A DNA stretch of 64,000 nucleotides from positions 87,198 to 151,197 of the forward strand of contig SJOL01003030.1 of NCBI GenBank assembly GCA_004794785.1. The letters run 5' to 3'. Positions 1 through 15,200 of the stretch are shown in pieces. A model generated the notes under the pieces. It ran no database searches and had not been told where the DNA came from. It worked only from the letters and a program-made list of their open reading frames with translations. Source of the stretch: Opisthorchis felineus. Taxonomy: Eukaryota; Platyhelminthes; Trematoda; Opisthorchiida; Opisthorchiidae. A program made the position numbers and the translations under genes. Each line of letters begins with the position of its first letter. Position 1 is the stretch's first letter.

Positions 1-273
1 GAGAGAGCCAAGTTGTGGTGTCACGCAGATTGTATTATCAGTGTGTGGTTGACTCGTCTTAATAGTTTGCTTTTCACAAACAAGGTGTCGGCTGCGCGGA
101 TACGAGTGAAACACGAGGCTGAAGTAGATGAGAGTGGGATAGCAACGACTGCAACAAGCACGCAGGATAGAGGTCAGGCGTTGAACAGCGGTCGCATCTG
201 TGTCGGGCAAAGCTTGCAAGAGACGAACTGCTCCACGGATGTGCGAATGACAAGATGGTTGACGTAGCAGAAC
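1..273 (-). CDS. htt: htt exon 34 (runs off window edge)
   Basis: Acceptor ACCTCGCTCAG at 274. In phase 0 the frame stays open for all 91 codons to the first base of the window ([20 protein letters not shown] near its start). Similarity to human is weak here, so the exon may end inside this span at an unseen donor. The remaining C-terminal part lies outside. Confidence 0.65.
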
Positions 274-3200
274 CTGAGCGAGGTCAGGTAGCCAAATGTT
301 TGAACCACTTTCCAGATGCTACACAATACACAAAAAATGGAACCAGTGTGATAAGACATTTCAGGGGACAAACAAAAGGGTAGAAAGATGTGAGAACTAT
401 TAGACCCGGACCTGGAGCACACAGGCAACGTCAATAGTTAGATCTGCCTGATTGGAGGGGGGTGCACTTCCGTGAGGTGGAGCATGGCTACCAACATGAG
501 TCCAAACACTGATAGCCTGCTCTAAGAGATCACCTAGCTCGAGCACAGACGACCGGAGTGCGTTGGTTTTGGGAAGACGGCCGCAGTAGTCCATTATTGT
601 AGCCAGTGGGACCGACATGGAGTGCTGGGGGGGGGAGAAGAAACAATACATGAAACAATACGGTCCGAATAAAAATGAAAACCACACCAAGTCAAGAAGA
701 AGGTACTCACATTGGATACCACTATTTTGTCCACCTTTTCAGATTCGAGAAGCAACCGGAACAGGCGTGAAGCCTCCCGTATGGCGGACAGCTGTAGGCC
801 AAGAGGCAGAGACGGTCGCCGACAAGTAGAGCACTCGTTCACAGAAGACGGTACCTCGGGTCTGGGTGCGATGAAATGATCCCACAAAATTGCTAAACGC
901 TGGTTGATATGAGAAGGACGATCTTGACGGAATAGAAGACGCAACATCGTGCGAAGTTGGACGACGGTCTGGATGGGAATTGACAAAGAACACGCTGAGT
1001 GGATAGGATCGCGGACGGTGGAAAAAAGCTGTACCGAATACAACTTCTTGCAGCCACTATGGCAATTATGATATAGTGGGTGAAGTCTTTGTGGTGAGCA
1101 CCAATCAAAATGCTAACCGATAAGACGACAAGACGAATTCACTGCGAACCTTATTGCATTGACAGCCATCTTGTTTCTAATAAGGATAATTCTGAAAAAG
1201 GACAGACATTTGAACGACCTTCCCACGTGTAACTTTTCCATCTGTTCCTGACCGTGACAGAAGAAAAACGAGTATTTTGGAAGACAACATTTAGGGCTCC
1301 TTCCAGTTTGACAACGAAGGAAACCGACAAACTCACCATAAAAGGCACGGACTCCGAAAGATAGCTTAGGAGCTGTGACCCTCCAGTAGGGCAGTTAGCG
1401 AGCTCGTCTAGTAGTTGGACAATCGGTGATACACCAGAGCGCCAAAGATCAAGCAAACGAATGAGCTCCGTCGGCAGCAGTTTATGTTCGGGACCGGGTT
1501 TGACTATCCGGTTGAGCAATGCTGTTTTCTGTAAAGTGGGACGTGCAAAACGATTAGAATGAATGGCCGTCCGACTGGTAAGCCCAAAACGTTTATAGAG
1601 ACCCATGGGATATGATAGAATAATCAGAACTAAGTAGAATGGGAGTGCATGGAGAGGAAACGTTCTATCAAAGGTGAGAAATATGATAGTACATAATCAC
1701 AGAACACGCGCTACTGGCTCCTACTTTTTGTCACTTGGAGATTATCTCCTATCACATCTAGCAATGTAGTTTGCAAAACACATGAAAATTGGGCCTCTAG
1801 CCAAACAACAAGGGTGATGAGGGCAGCAGGAGAAAAAACAAAGTATCGCGAAGCAGAAAGCAAAGCATGTGCCGGCCTTTTTGGGGCGCTCAATGTTCGC
1901 ACAATGGAACTGAATTTTCGAAAGCTACGACGTGTCCTTGATGGACTAAAACGGGGACAAGCAATCGAGTTCAGAATACCAGTCCAAACTTTTGAGCCCC
2001 ATCTAGGCACCCCGGGGTCCCAGTGATGCTAGGAAAGTATTCCACCGGAATTTTTCCGCCAGAGGTATGATTGCTTCAGTGGACAATGAAATTTAGTGAG
2101 CTGCGAAAATATGAACGTCGATTAGGGTGGTTTTTTGTTTGAGCATATACGCAACAAAATGCAACATTTTGGCGTAAAAAGTTTTATTTCACTCGCAAAG
2201 GTTTTGCAGCTAAGAGCATTGTGCGGCTAAGTAGCCCTTTTCTTCGGCGTCATGTAAGTGAAAACCAGTGTTGCCAGCACACAGATAAGCGGAATAAAGT
2301 GAACATTATGCGATGTCGACAAGATGATGTGGAGTGGAGTAAGGTGACTCACATTCCGGCCTTGTTTCACAGCCCACCTCAGTTGCTCTGTCAAGTGGGC
2401 TTGGGCGCAAATTTCTACGCATAGAATGTGCCCACTGGTAGACCATATACTCGGGGCCGTGAAGAGGGCCTGATCACGACCATCCGCAGATGGCACAAAC
2501 AACTGGACCAAAAGCACGGATAAACGGGTCCAAAGCGCAGGAAATAATGGCTCGAACAGTCCCAGTCGAGGGACTTGCCGACTTAATTGCTGTAAGATAG
2601 AGGAGGAAAAAGGAATTTAGCGAAGGTGGTGGTGCGGAGAGGATGAACGAAATTAAAGTCGAATAAATGGTTGGCCTCCAAGATGAACCCTGAGGAAAAA
2701 AAGTAACCAGGCCCACAGCGCTGACAACGTCGGCACACCTATAAAGTAATCAGTCCTTCTGTTGCGCCAGGTTGCTGTTTACACGTGATGCCAGCTAGCC
2801 GTTTCAGCCGAAAGCAGGTTTAGTTGGATGAAAAGAGTGCAGAGACCTAAAAACACCCATAGGGAAGTTGCTTGCTAGTACACCCCATAAAAAAAATCCT
2901 GGGAGCCCACTTCTTTTGGTAAGGAACCAATTGTAAGGTTGACGATACCTAATTTATAAGTAACATCGTACAAAGGCCTTTGTGCAGCACATTCGGTTAA
3001 AGAATACCATGAACACGTATCGCACTGGAGACATCTTAATTTGTATATGAGTGCACAACTACTTAGTGGCACCAGTCTAATCTGCTTCTGAGATTTTACA
3101 AGCCGAGGTCAGCTGTGACTGCCCAAGTGTACAAAACCAGGGTGTTGATAATATGTGAAAACTAGGCTGAATCTTGTAAAGTAATGCAAAGAGCCCACCA

Positions 3201-6200
3201 AGGAGAAAGGCTGGTTAGCATATTCTATCTGCCGGTACGTTTGCAAATGTACACATCATCAAAACATTAAAATAATAACAAAATAATTGTACAGCTGTAA
3301 TACCCTTTGGGTTCATGCTGCCATGCACCCCCCCCCCCGAAGGAAGCACGAGGGTCGAGATACTGTCAGGTTTCCCATGTCTAGACAGAAGACGTCGAGA
3401 TGCGGAGGTTGGGTTCGAACCACGGACCTTTTGGTCAGTAATCACGAGCTCAACAACTAACAATATCTGACATGGGAAAGCGCATCGTACCAGCTAATCT
3501 AACTTGCGCCAATTAACACTCAAGCACTTAAGCTTTCTTGTAACCCACATTAGTTCTGGTAGGTCGTAGCCAGGGGACAATGAATCCGCAAAAAGAACAG
3601 AATATGACATTGATCGATTATGTGACGTGAGGTGCGGCGAATCACAATGATAACTTGCTATGAACGTGTGAGACAGCTTGACACCCCTCCGATAAACAAA
3701 AATACCGCGATAAATACCATCACTCTGCTGAAGCTCTTCGAGCCACCTGTCCTACCCTAATGGAAAAAAGAAACAATTTGGCCCAACAACTTACTTGAAA
3801 CTCAGAACTGAGCGGATTAGGAAATGCATGTGGCGACACAGTCTGGTCCTCCGACAACCTTTCGGAGAAACTCTTACCTGAAATGAAAAGGAAATCAATA
3901 ATTTAGGTTGGCCACCACTACCCTGTATGGGGAACAGGAAAAAACAGACGGACTTACAACAGTCGGTAAGTTCGATCACGGTGAGAAAATGCGTCAGCGT
4001 GAGTTGAGAAACCAATTGTAGCAGCACACCAGCTGTATCCCCGTCTTCCAAAGTGAGTTTGTTCAAGGAGATGGCCAGTCGTGGATTTTCCATTAAAAGT
4101 CGGTGTACGGCAAGAACAAGTTGTTGCAACACGTGGAATGCATGGCTGCAGTTAGAAAGACATAGAAGGTAGAAAGAGCCTTGATACACCACTCAGTGAA
4201 ACTTCAGCACCGAAGGCCACCAGTGGAAGTGGGTAAAAAATAAGCAACCGTAGCACTGATGTGTCTAAACATTCCGATTCGTCATGAATTTTCCATAATG
4301 GCAGTGACTAGGTTGTTCCTACTTATTGGGGGGCAAGAACTTGTTCCAGAGATCTGGCGCCAATCGGTGATCGTACTCGTGCCCAAAAGAGGTATCCGAA
4401 CAAACTGTTCCAACCACGTTTTTTGTGAGAGCGCTGCTACTGACTTCCCTTATAATGCGACGCTTATCTTTCGCATATGAAACGCAAGTCCGAGAGCACC
4501 AAGCAGGATTTCGACCCGGAAGAGGTGCGCGACCATATTTTTACATTACGTCAAGTACTTGAGCGGCATCACTCTGAAATGATTCTCAGATGTGTGGCCA
4601 CCTTATCCTTGATTGTTTTCCTTAAGAACACAGGACTTATTCGCACTGAGTCCCTACCCTTCCTTGTTCTTTCACCTCTGTACTAGGGCTTTCTTTCCTC
4701 ATGGTTGTATGGCATTTGAGCACCAGTGTGTATTCCTGGTCTATTGCTGTCAGTGATGATGATACCGGCAGTGTATATCTTTGGCGGTACCGGGAGTTGA
4801 ATTTCGGACATCTGTGATTTGTGAGGCGAGCCACTACTGGAGCATAGTAAAGACTGGTTGGTGATGTCCAAAAGTTAAAGCCCACAGAATGAGAGCCAGT
4901 ACTTTCAACCTTCTGTAACTCGAGTTTGTGATACAGAGAGTGACCTTAAGTGATTTTTTCTGTGGCTATCCCGACGGATGTGAGCTTTCAAATGAATCAC
5001 GCGAAAAGAGTCGATCCGATCCCTGTCATCATAATTTATTGTAAAATGGCCTGGAAGATGTGTGCTACAAACAGCTTCTGCTAATTTATTGGTATTTTGT
5101 GAGTTAGATCCCGGAACTGGAGGAAAGCGCATCAATACCAGAAAGGCAAGCGTACTGATAAACATAACAATAGGTCCAGTACAGTAATAACTCGAATTCG
5201 AGTCATAGGTTAAATGAAATCCTGTTTGTGGGTGGGTATGATTCCAGTCACTAACATCACAAAACCAAAATAGCGATGACTGATCGACTAGCATATCATG
5301 GAGGTCATGACAAAAAAGTCACATACGGAAAAATCGGTATTATATGGACGCAGACGTAAGCACTCACCGACTGGGAAATCGATAATAGAAATTTAGGGAT
5401 CACGACTGTTGTGCGCGAACCACTGTTAGCCTACAAGACTGGTCCGCACCGGTAAGTAACTAAACTCCCACGTAACAAGACAGAAACTCTATGCACTGCA
5501 AAGTGACAGGACTGCGAGAACATGACAAACCGGACGTAAATAACGTGCGAGGTTAGCATGTAGATCACCGGACGATGTGAAGTAACAAGTTTAGTCCACA
5601 GATGTCCGACGAAAATAGATCATCAATGAGAGAGAGCATGCAGGATCATCCACTACAACTCTCACATTCAACTCGAAAAACTTTGGTGGTATGGCACCCG
5701 TCTACTTGCTTTTGTGCAGCAACAGATGATTAATTTAGTAATTTAGTAATTTACTTCTGTACATCTATGGAAACGTGTTATGAGATCAACTCATGGTTTA
5801 TAGAACCAACTACAACGCATGATGTAAAGGTTCATGATGGATAACAATAATTTTTCCGTACGAATTCTGTTGCGTCAGAGTAGAATAACACTTACCTGAG
5901 AAGCTGGGTCAACTGTTGGATATGATTACTTGTAGCATTCGTGGGAGAAGGGGGGTGACCGCGAAGCAGAGAGAGTAATCGCAGATGCAGACGTATGCAA
6001 CAAACCTGTGCAACAGCCCACTGTACAGAGAAATTTGTCGAGTCCGCCTCATAGTCTGCTGGCTAAACGAGGACAGAGTGTAGATGAAAGGAGTGCTTCA
6101 AATGAGCAGTGAGGAAGTGTGATGAACATCATCAAGCATCTGAATGAGAAAACTCGTTAATACGATCAGAAGGTCACGTGGCAGCGTCGGCCATCTCCAT

Positions 6201-9200
6201 TCAACGCTCTTGATCAAATGGTGTAGTTAAGAAATTCACGCTAGCGAAAGATACGTTTCAAATACGATCTGCGAATAAACCATGGGATCACTCTGTTATC
6301 TCAAGACACCTGTAATGTTTAACGAGCAAGCTTTTCTGAGGATGATTTTCAATAAGCAATAACTATTAAAGGTAATTTCTGAGTCAAGTCATTCGCCTAG
6401 CTTTGAACTAACCATAGCACAGCTTTTGTTATAAAACAGCGTGCTGAGTTCAATCTTCGTTAATGAGCTTCGTTTTACCTATAAACGTTGCGCGTTTGTG
6501 ACGGATGACAGAGGTTGGAATGATTACACCAAGAAACCGAAATGATGCCGTTTTAATGGAACGGATAAAAAAGACTTAAAAACTCCGAGTTTCTTGGCTT
6601 CGGTCCGTGAGCAGCTGATCGTCTAGTTGGGTGGTATGCAACACATCGACGCCTCTTTCCAGGATATAATATACCATTCAGAAAGGTTATGAAAATTTAT
6701 TAAAACTTGTGGTCTGTCGTTATTCCAAACACTGCCCGTTTTTAGGGCTCGAATCCACAAGGGGCAGGGGGTGAACTGAAGGCTGACAAAACTAAAGCGG
6801 TAGTAGGAATTCGTAAAATTAGGCACAGATCTTCTGAAGGGTAACGCCAGATGAGCGCCGTCCACTCAGAACACTAAGACTCACAGGTGGCGCAGAATTA
6901 CTAAATCACTCACCGATGACTTATCCGTGACAGACAGCGTGACCTTTAAAACGCGATCCAGAGCTAGACGGATGTTCACGAGATGCGTGGATTTACAGTC
7001 GCTGAGTGCGATAATAATATGGTCGCAGATCCGCAGAATTGAGCTTAAATCATCACGTGTACATATGTGCATAGTACCATCCGTCAAATGCGTCACGACA
7101 ACGTCAACAACCTGTTGAGAAGAAGATGCGAAAACGTTAGCGACAATATCGTCCACGAGAAACAATGAGATAAATAATGATTAATAAACTGTGAAACCCA
7201 TTCGGTGCTTAGCTGCTATGCCACCCGAAGAAAGCACGAGGATTGGAAGAACGCCAGGTTGCCCAATCGTAGGCAGAAGTAGCCGAGATTTTGGGATCGG
7301 GTTCGAACCACGGACCTTTTAGTTAGTAATCTTGTGCTATCGCGAGGTGAAAAGGACAGGATAACGGTCCGCCGAATGGAACAATCAAAGAGGCTGTAAG
7401 CAGCGACATAACGAAGATTCTCAGAATTTTATCGTCCATTTGCTGAAGAAAAGACACATGTATGTTGTCAAGGTGACAGAAGCTAGATGATTAAGGGTAC
7501 TCTTACCTGACTGACGACGTTAGATAAGCGCTTCTCCTGAGCATTCGAAGGACCCAACTGGAGGAGAGTAGCCTCTTCCACTATCAGGCACAACTGATCG
7601 TAGCTGGCAGGCAGATGGGCCAGCCGACGAAGGAAAAAGTTGAATGCAGCCTCGCGCGCCACTTCCGCCTGCCTGCATCAGGGAACGGGAGAAAAATTGT
7701 GGATAATTCCTCGTTTTAGCAGGTTCGTTCACTAAAAATTGACACTAAAATAAAAACACCACAATTTGTGTCGCCAAAAAGAAGGAAGGCGGAATCAGAG
7801 GAATTAGATGGAGTAAGGAAATAACAGATAGCTCACTCAGCACGCGGGTATGCACGGTACAAAATGGATCTTCAAAACGTACGGAAGGAAGAAGTCGATG
7901 TTCAAGTTTGGACTCGAAACATGAAGGATCATGCTTTGGCAAACAGATACACGGAGGAAGTTATAGATTACTGTGTTTGCATTTGCACTTAATGTGATCG
8001 AATATATCCAACATTCACTGGTGGCTTGCTGTAGCGTTTATCTGGGATTTCCGGACGAATAAAGCCTAACTTGCAGGCCCGCAGGTTGATTTGAGAGAAG
8101 CACGGAGACTGAGATAGTTTCAAGTTTCCCAGCCTAGACAAGAGCAATCGAAGAGCCAGGGGTCGAACAACGGATATTCCGTCCAGTGGCTTCGACCTTA
8201 AGCTACCTTCTCGAGCTCGATCTCCCCAGGGCTCTACTTCACATGCAAGTCACATTATTGTATTCGGAGAAAGCTAGCGGCTACTCACAAATGGCAGTTT
8301 GGTGTTCACTTGTTGATATGCATGACCGTAGACGAAAACACTAATACGGTCTTCGACAAAACACCGTACTGTTCGATCGGGTAGGCCTAAATACATTAAG
8401 TTTGAAGAAAGGCCACCACCACAAATAAAGGGGACAGCTGACCACTCCCAGGAAGAGAAAACACTTCCGAGAGGGAAGCCGCCGACAGGAAGTCGATTAT
8501 AGATCCTTCGGAGGAGTAACGTAGGTTGAAAATTACTGTATTCGGTCTCTTATGATAGACGCGCTTTCCTCCGATCTTGACAATCGAGGAAGGTTTTGTA
8601 TATTTTACAAGTGAGTGGCCTCTCTTTCTTGGAGGATTACTGTGGTACGTTGTGCGAAAACAACTGACGGACTATTTCAAAACGGGGAGCCGGACCGAAG
8701 GCACCGAATTGTGAGAAGAATGCGAGTATTGTGATGGCGAACCAGCATGTCTGGGCTGAAAACCACACGTATGAGCGCTAGACAGAGGTATTGGATCAAT
8801 TATCACTATCTGTGGTGTTCTTCGGGTGCATAGTTGTCACGCAACCTGTAGGGATGAAACACTCAACGCACAGCATAGGCAATAAAAATGTCAGACAGCC
8901 GACTTCAACCACTGTCGCAATCAGCAACTCAGACCTGCTTAGGAATGACGAAACAGATACGGGTTCGACAGAGAGATGGACTAACTTGAATACAGGGTCC
9001 TCAGCTTTTTCTTCCAGAAAATGACTCGGCACCGAGGATGAGATTAAGGGGCGTTGGATGACATACAGGTCCACCACGATCGGCACCAAGGCAGATAGAA
9101 CAGTACTTCCTGGGTCGAGATCTTCGGCGGCCAGTGTCTCGGCCATGTGCATTACCTGATCAGTGACAACGTAGATGGGTGAAATTTGCGATTGTAAGGG

Positions 9201-12200
9201 TAAGGAATCACTGGATTATACTGTACAATGGTAAGCAAGCAATCATATATCTGATTGCCAATGAGATGGGTGTCCAACGAAACCGAAAAAGAGCTGCGTG
9301 TAAAACTTAAAACACCGGGTGGCGTAGTTGTTCTGTTCTCTTGTCACCTGGGTAAGGGTGAACGGGGAGCAAGCAAGTTCGCAAACACGAGGTTGGTGGT
9401 TTATTGAATGAAAGATATCAATATGAAAGATTCCCAGTGAAGATGCTGGGTTGTACTCGATTGACTTTTTTGGTGCAAACTGGTGGTGCAGTCGGGCCGA
9501 TGTTTTCGCGCTGTCTTGTTGGTTGTCCTACAGTGAGTAAAAGCGTAGGTCTGACTGAAAACATAGGCTTTTAGATAGGCCGTATTAACACGAATAGATG
9601 AGGGCTCTCTCTGTCTTTGTTAATTATTTATCCCGACTCCTTTTGAGATCAGGATACCTAAGGTGCGGGCATGACGTCAGTTTCTCCGTCAGAGATACAC
9701 TGCGTCAACGAGGGAGAAGCATGGCCTCTATGTGTCAGAAATTTCGGTGCTTGACCAACAGTGTCTCCAAAGAGTTGGTCCGTTTGGTGGGGACATCAGA
9801 TTAGCGACGCTGAGATATCTAACATGGCTTTAGGAAGAAGGGATGCTTCTGCGACGGACCAGCTAGCCGCGTTTCACGGGCTACAACGGTTAAGATATAT
9901 TCTTCGAATGTCAGATGACCGTCTACCTTGCACAGCTCTTTTTCCCATCCATGTACTTAGTGAAAATAACCCAGAGGTAGACAGTCGATAATCTAGAAAC
10001 GAAATATGATAGCCTTGACCAGTAAACTCGGTCTGGTTGAAAAGTGCCATCTTAATGCATGCAGACCAAGGAGCTTGATTCGCTGGTGCCTAATGAAAGT
10101 GGTGAATGTAGCTGAAGTACGCAGTCAGTGGGGCCCCTGCTGCTGCCTTACTTCCTACAGCCAGAAAAATCATGCCATTGTCTTCAATGCTTGGCTACGT
10201 CTCCTATTTTTACGTTGATCACAACTGAACCCAAGTAGAACCCAATTAGCTTTTTATGCCAGTATGCTTTATGCTTTAGTATGTGGCTCAGGGATGCGAT
10301 ATGGCTCAGTGGTTAGGGCGCGAATTTACTGAACGGAAGGTCCGTGGTTCGAACCCGACCTCTGCATCTCGACTTCCCCTGTCTAGGCTTGGGCAACCTG
10401 GCAGTATCCCAGCCCTCGTGATTCCTTCGGGTGGCATGGCAGTTAGGCGCCGAAAGGGTACTACAGCTGAACGATTTCAGTATGTATGGACTAGTGTATT
10501 GCTGTCAATGATGTCGATGAACGTGCCTTTGGCACACGATTTATTGGTGACAAACCGAACCGAGCCGAAATTCAAAGATATTGCTGGGCGACAGATTATC
10601 AAGGGGGCAAAAGATCTGGTACCATCTTCACCTACCTGAGCAAAAGCAGGTGGTCGAACTGCATTAGTCATCGTTGTCCCAGTCAGCTCAGCCTGGGGTT
10701 CTAGTCCCCGGTTGGATTTGCTGGAGTGCTGTTTCTGATAGGCTAAAGTGACCAGGAAACGAAAGATTGCGTTCACCAGACTTTGGTGTTGCTGGCTTTT
10801 TTGTGTCACTCGGCCAGTAGTTGTTGTTGGTGTGGTTGTGGAAAGACCAGAGCAGAAGGCCCACCACGGTTCGTCTAACGCAGAACGTTTGCGGGCAGAT
10901 CCCAGTGGACTCATTTGTTGCCGGTGTATGTCCAAGGAGAGGTTCTCACAATGCTTCAGGACCGTTTGGAGAAATTCCTGAAAGAATGAGACATTTACAA
11001 TTGGTCGATTTTGACAGCACTCAAAAGTTTGCGTTCAGAATCGTCTGCTCAGAACGGAAACACAATGACCTAGAATAAAGAAGAGGTTTCGCCATCTTAT
11101 GGAATTCAAAAAGTTCAAACAGTGGTGTCATAAATACCCATACAGTAGGATTCAACTCCAAAAAACGGAGACACACAGACGATGCGTACACTCTCGGAGC
11201 ACAGCATTGGGTGGCATTTTCATAGTCGTGAGAAAAACCTACGGGAACACTTCAAAAAAGTCATTACCAAGTGATTCACATGAGTTAGCTCATCCTATCC
11301 CTTTAGAAGACAAAACGGAGCAGAGATTTCACTCCCTAAAGAAGTGCCAATACCTTAGATGAAGTTAGCCACGGATAATAAGGATCATTTCGTCTTATTT
11401 TCCGAAATATTCCGGATACCGGATGAGAAATAGACCATTCAATCGAAGGTGACCTTTTCCATACCTCTTCTACTCTATGCTGAGGTAACTCAGTGGTTCA
11501 GGTGCGAACATACTGACCGGAAGGTCTGTGGTTCGAACTGAATTCCGGTATCTCGACTGCTTCTGTCTAAGCTTGGGCAGCTAACTGAAGAATACGAGGG
11601 TTGTCTCCGAGCCATTATTTTCCTGTTTGCTCAAAAGGAATGGGATAATGGTATGCCACTGGAAACAGCCCCGTAAACAATGAGACAGGAAGGTGGAAAC
11701 CAAAAAATATAAAATTACGTCTGCTCACCAATCCCGTGTCCAATTGCTCGTAGTTCAACTGTAGACAGACTAAATGTGTAAGCAGATTGAGTATGCCCGA
11801 CTGAAGATTGGGGCATGTGGTCCACTTGTACTCTTCCATACTCTGAATCACAATGTGTTCGAATCGCTTGAAGAACTGAGTAAGTTCAGTCTGGTAACAG
11901 AAATTGGAGAGGGGAGTATACAACAGTAGGTGAAGCAGCTCTGCACAGGATTACGGCATCGTATGTTAAAGTAATGTTACTGAGAATGAAGAAGCCAGAG
12001 AAGGACAAATGTTCGGCCCGGGCAAAAAACAACTCCCGGGGTCATAGGCTGAAGTTGTGCACAAGATGGGGGGAAGTCAGAGCCTGGTGAACTAAAAAAC
12101 AGAAACCCTACTAGTCTATTAGTGCCCCATTCAATCCCGGTTGAAATGTGACAACAAACAGTTTGACTGAGATGTGAAATCTGCAACTGGTTGCATGCAT

Positions 12201-15200
12201 TAAGGGTTTCAGCTGACCTAACCCAGTTCACTTTCGCCGACATCATTATCGACGCCTAAAAACCGCGTTCCACAGCTTTACACACTGAACAAATAAGAAT
12301 TAAGGATGGAATGCCCTATGCTGAGGGGTGATAGCTCCACTTAGTAATTAAACAATGACGCCACGCTGCTTTCGAACGAGTTTTTCGTACAGGGAGCGAG
12401 ATAATGGGCCAGAAACTGAGTCACATCTGTTAGTGAAGGTAGCTACCGATGTGGCTCGTAGGCAGCAGCTTCTATGAGGTTGTTCGTTACAATCCCAAGC
12501 CAGACTGATTCCACTATTACATAGTTGGGCGAATATAGTCCCTGGAATTCGAAGCCGAAAGAACGTCGCAGCTGATCCAGACTATTTTTGGACACCCATA
12601 TGCACATACAGTACTCACTGTTTCTTTGGGCTTATCGACTGACATCTAACAATGGTATACTTCATTAGGGAAGAGATCCGCTTCAACAGCAGTTTCCAGG
12701 AGAACCATGGAGTTGAACAACGACGAACGCTGGAAACAGTTGTAAAAAGAGACTAATTAGAGAGGAACATAGACCCACCCGAATGACCGAGTTTTTCGAC
12801 GTTAGAGGCAAAGGAACACGCCACTGACGAGCAAAACGGATCCAAGCGGTGATTGGAGTGCGCACAAGTTGATCCAGTCCCAACCATGAGGCAAACGGAG
12901 TGACATCAGTTGTGGGAGACGCCAACACACTAGTATAGTCCACATATCGAGTCCACAGTTTCTCTAGAGAACCATGAACACCGAAGATGGGGTGTGTGGT
13001 TTGATCTACAAAAAAGGGATAAAAAGTGACAACAATGAGCCCTTCGGATGCTGTCAACAGAATCTCTGCACTGCCAAGAAATCGGAGCATTTCACGACTT
13101 GTGACGTTCTTTATTAATCGTAATTGAAAATGGCATTTTCGTAGGTTTTTCATTGAACTACTCACAGGTTTTGCCTATAAAGTCTATCAAATACCCACGA
13201 TTCCTTCCATCCTGTCCATCCTCTGTGTGAAGTAGTCGGTTTCAGCTGAACACCGGTCTTTTCATTATGTCGCACATGTCCCCATGTTGATTTATGCCCT
13301 ATCCATGTACAGAATGGATGACTCGTCCATTGACTAGTATGGATGAGACAGTGTCGCCTTGGGCCCCGTTTTCCGCTTCAGATAAAAGCAGAAAGAGGAG
13401 ACTACTAAGTAGCTGGACGTAGAAACGGAGGTAATTTCACCATCCGGTTTATCTGCTACAGAACTGCAGTCCCAAACCATAAAAGGGTCTTTCGCTTTGA
13501 TTTCAGCTACTGTGAATTCCCTCGGTTTGGCAAATAAAACCAACTGAATCGTCCAGGTCATACTTTTCCTCAGCATTGAAGAGAACTTTTCTCTGTTCGT
13601 GATTCCCGAAAATATGGCCTTATGATAACTTGGTTACATGAATTCGGATAAACTTCACCTTCATGTGCTTCAAACTCAGAGGATGTGCAAGTAATTGCTG
13701 ACATAAGTGACGCTTGATCGCAGATCAAGGGACCCGTACCATGTATGAGGTTTTTGATATCTTGTTATTTACAAGCCTCAGAACCTTCTCCTTCATAGTT
13801 CTGCACAGAGCTCGTGGTGAGCCTGCGATGTCGTCGGTATCCTAAATAGAAAAATGGGCCTGAAAATGGCCCGCCAGCAGCGCTTCGCATACTATATGCG
13901 GGAATGAGGCGTTGAATGAAATCCATCTGACGGCTTCCGTGAAGGTGAAGTACAAACGGTCCCTGCGTCAACTGACGAGCGCCGCCATTCAAGTCTTGGG
14001 AGAGTGTAATCAGCACACAACTGAACAGAAAGGGCTATATAAGAGGAAGTGTTAACCTAGTAGGTGACCCTTCACAAAAGGTTACAAACACAGCAAGGAA
14101 CGCGGTAATTAAATAGTGCATCCCTAGAACGGCAGAAATTCAACAACGCCGTACCTGAGTCTGGTGTTTCAACGCTCTTGGTTAGTTCATTTCTGTCAGC
14201 GGTGGCACGCTCAGGACGGGGGTCAAAAGAAGTTGAAGAGGACAGTCCGGGACTCAGAGCCACATTGTATAGTTTAGCCAATTGTTCGTCCCAGTGGCTG
14301 ATCAAATTGGTCCCAACAAAAGCCCGAAGAATCTGAAGCATAAAGGAGCGTACAAATCATTAGGTAGGAAGGAAACTTCCAGTGGTTAGAATTGCAATAA
14401 TGTAATGAAGCATACACCTGACTCACTTGGGTGGATGCTTCCAGGCAGGCCGCTGGATTACAGTGATACAGGACCGCCACATAGGTCAGCAGTTCATCTG
14501 AGTATGGAGCAGTCTCGGCTAGGCGTAGATTACACATCAGCCGACTAAGTGTGTGTAGATAGGCTCGGAGCAAGATCATTAGACGGTCCTGTGAGCCGGT
14601 TAGATCGGGTGAAATCTGTGGCGTGCGATGAGATAATCAAAGATTAATCAGTATGTGGGGGCTTGTGAGGATACGGGTCACAAGTTGTTTATTTTACTTG
14701 CCTTGAAATTTTGAAAGGCCACTTTCAGTGCCTGGTACAAGGACATGTAATGTGGTATGTGACTGAAGTAACCCAGGATGCGGCGTGATTCAGTCGCTGC
14801 CGTCTCTGAAAGTGTTTAACGAAAAAAAAGGAAGGGTGAGGGACCATGCGGATATGAGCGCTAATCGTGCAAGAGAAACCAACTCTGGAGGACTGCACGT
14901 CAAAAAAGTGTGCAGAATACGTCAAAGCAACCGGAAAAAGGATCAGGGCGGGGAGAAAAGGAAATCCCATTGCATCCGCGGCTAACATTTTCACTAGAGG
15001 GAATAGACAAGCAGGGTTAACAGTCATTTATGTATGTTGGATGGCACCTTGATGTTCCGGACAGTAGACCCAGGGGTTCTGAAAGACGAAATGACGTAAA
15101 TGGTGGTGCGGTTGCGGACGACAGAAAGGGCTGCGAAATGGCTGAACACCGCTGCACCATCGAAACACAGCATGTGGTTTCGGGTGAAATTTTTGCTGAA

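Noticed and set aside
3331..3340. Ten-C run as a regulatory tract
   Set aside because: It lies inside a SINE copy at a spot where other copies have ordinary sequence, so it is more likely slippage or a sequencing artefact.
10293..10370. Functional tRNA gene suggested by A and B boxes
   Set aside because: The boxes belong to the tRNA-derived head of the SINE; the body continues and the same unit recurs at ten other places.
11977..12246. 89-codon minus frame between htt exons 20 and 21
   Set aside because: Exons 20 and 21 already join in phase 0 and the peptide has no counterpart in huntingtin.
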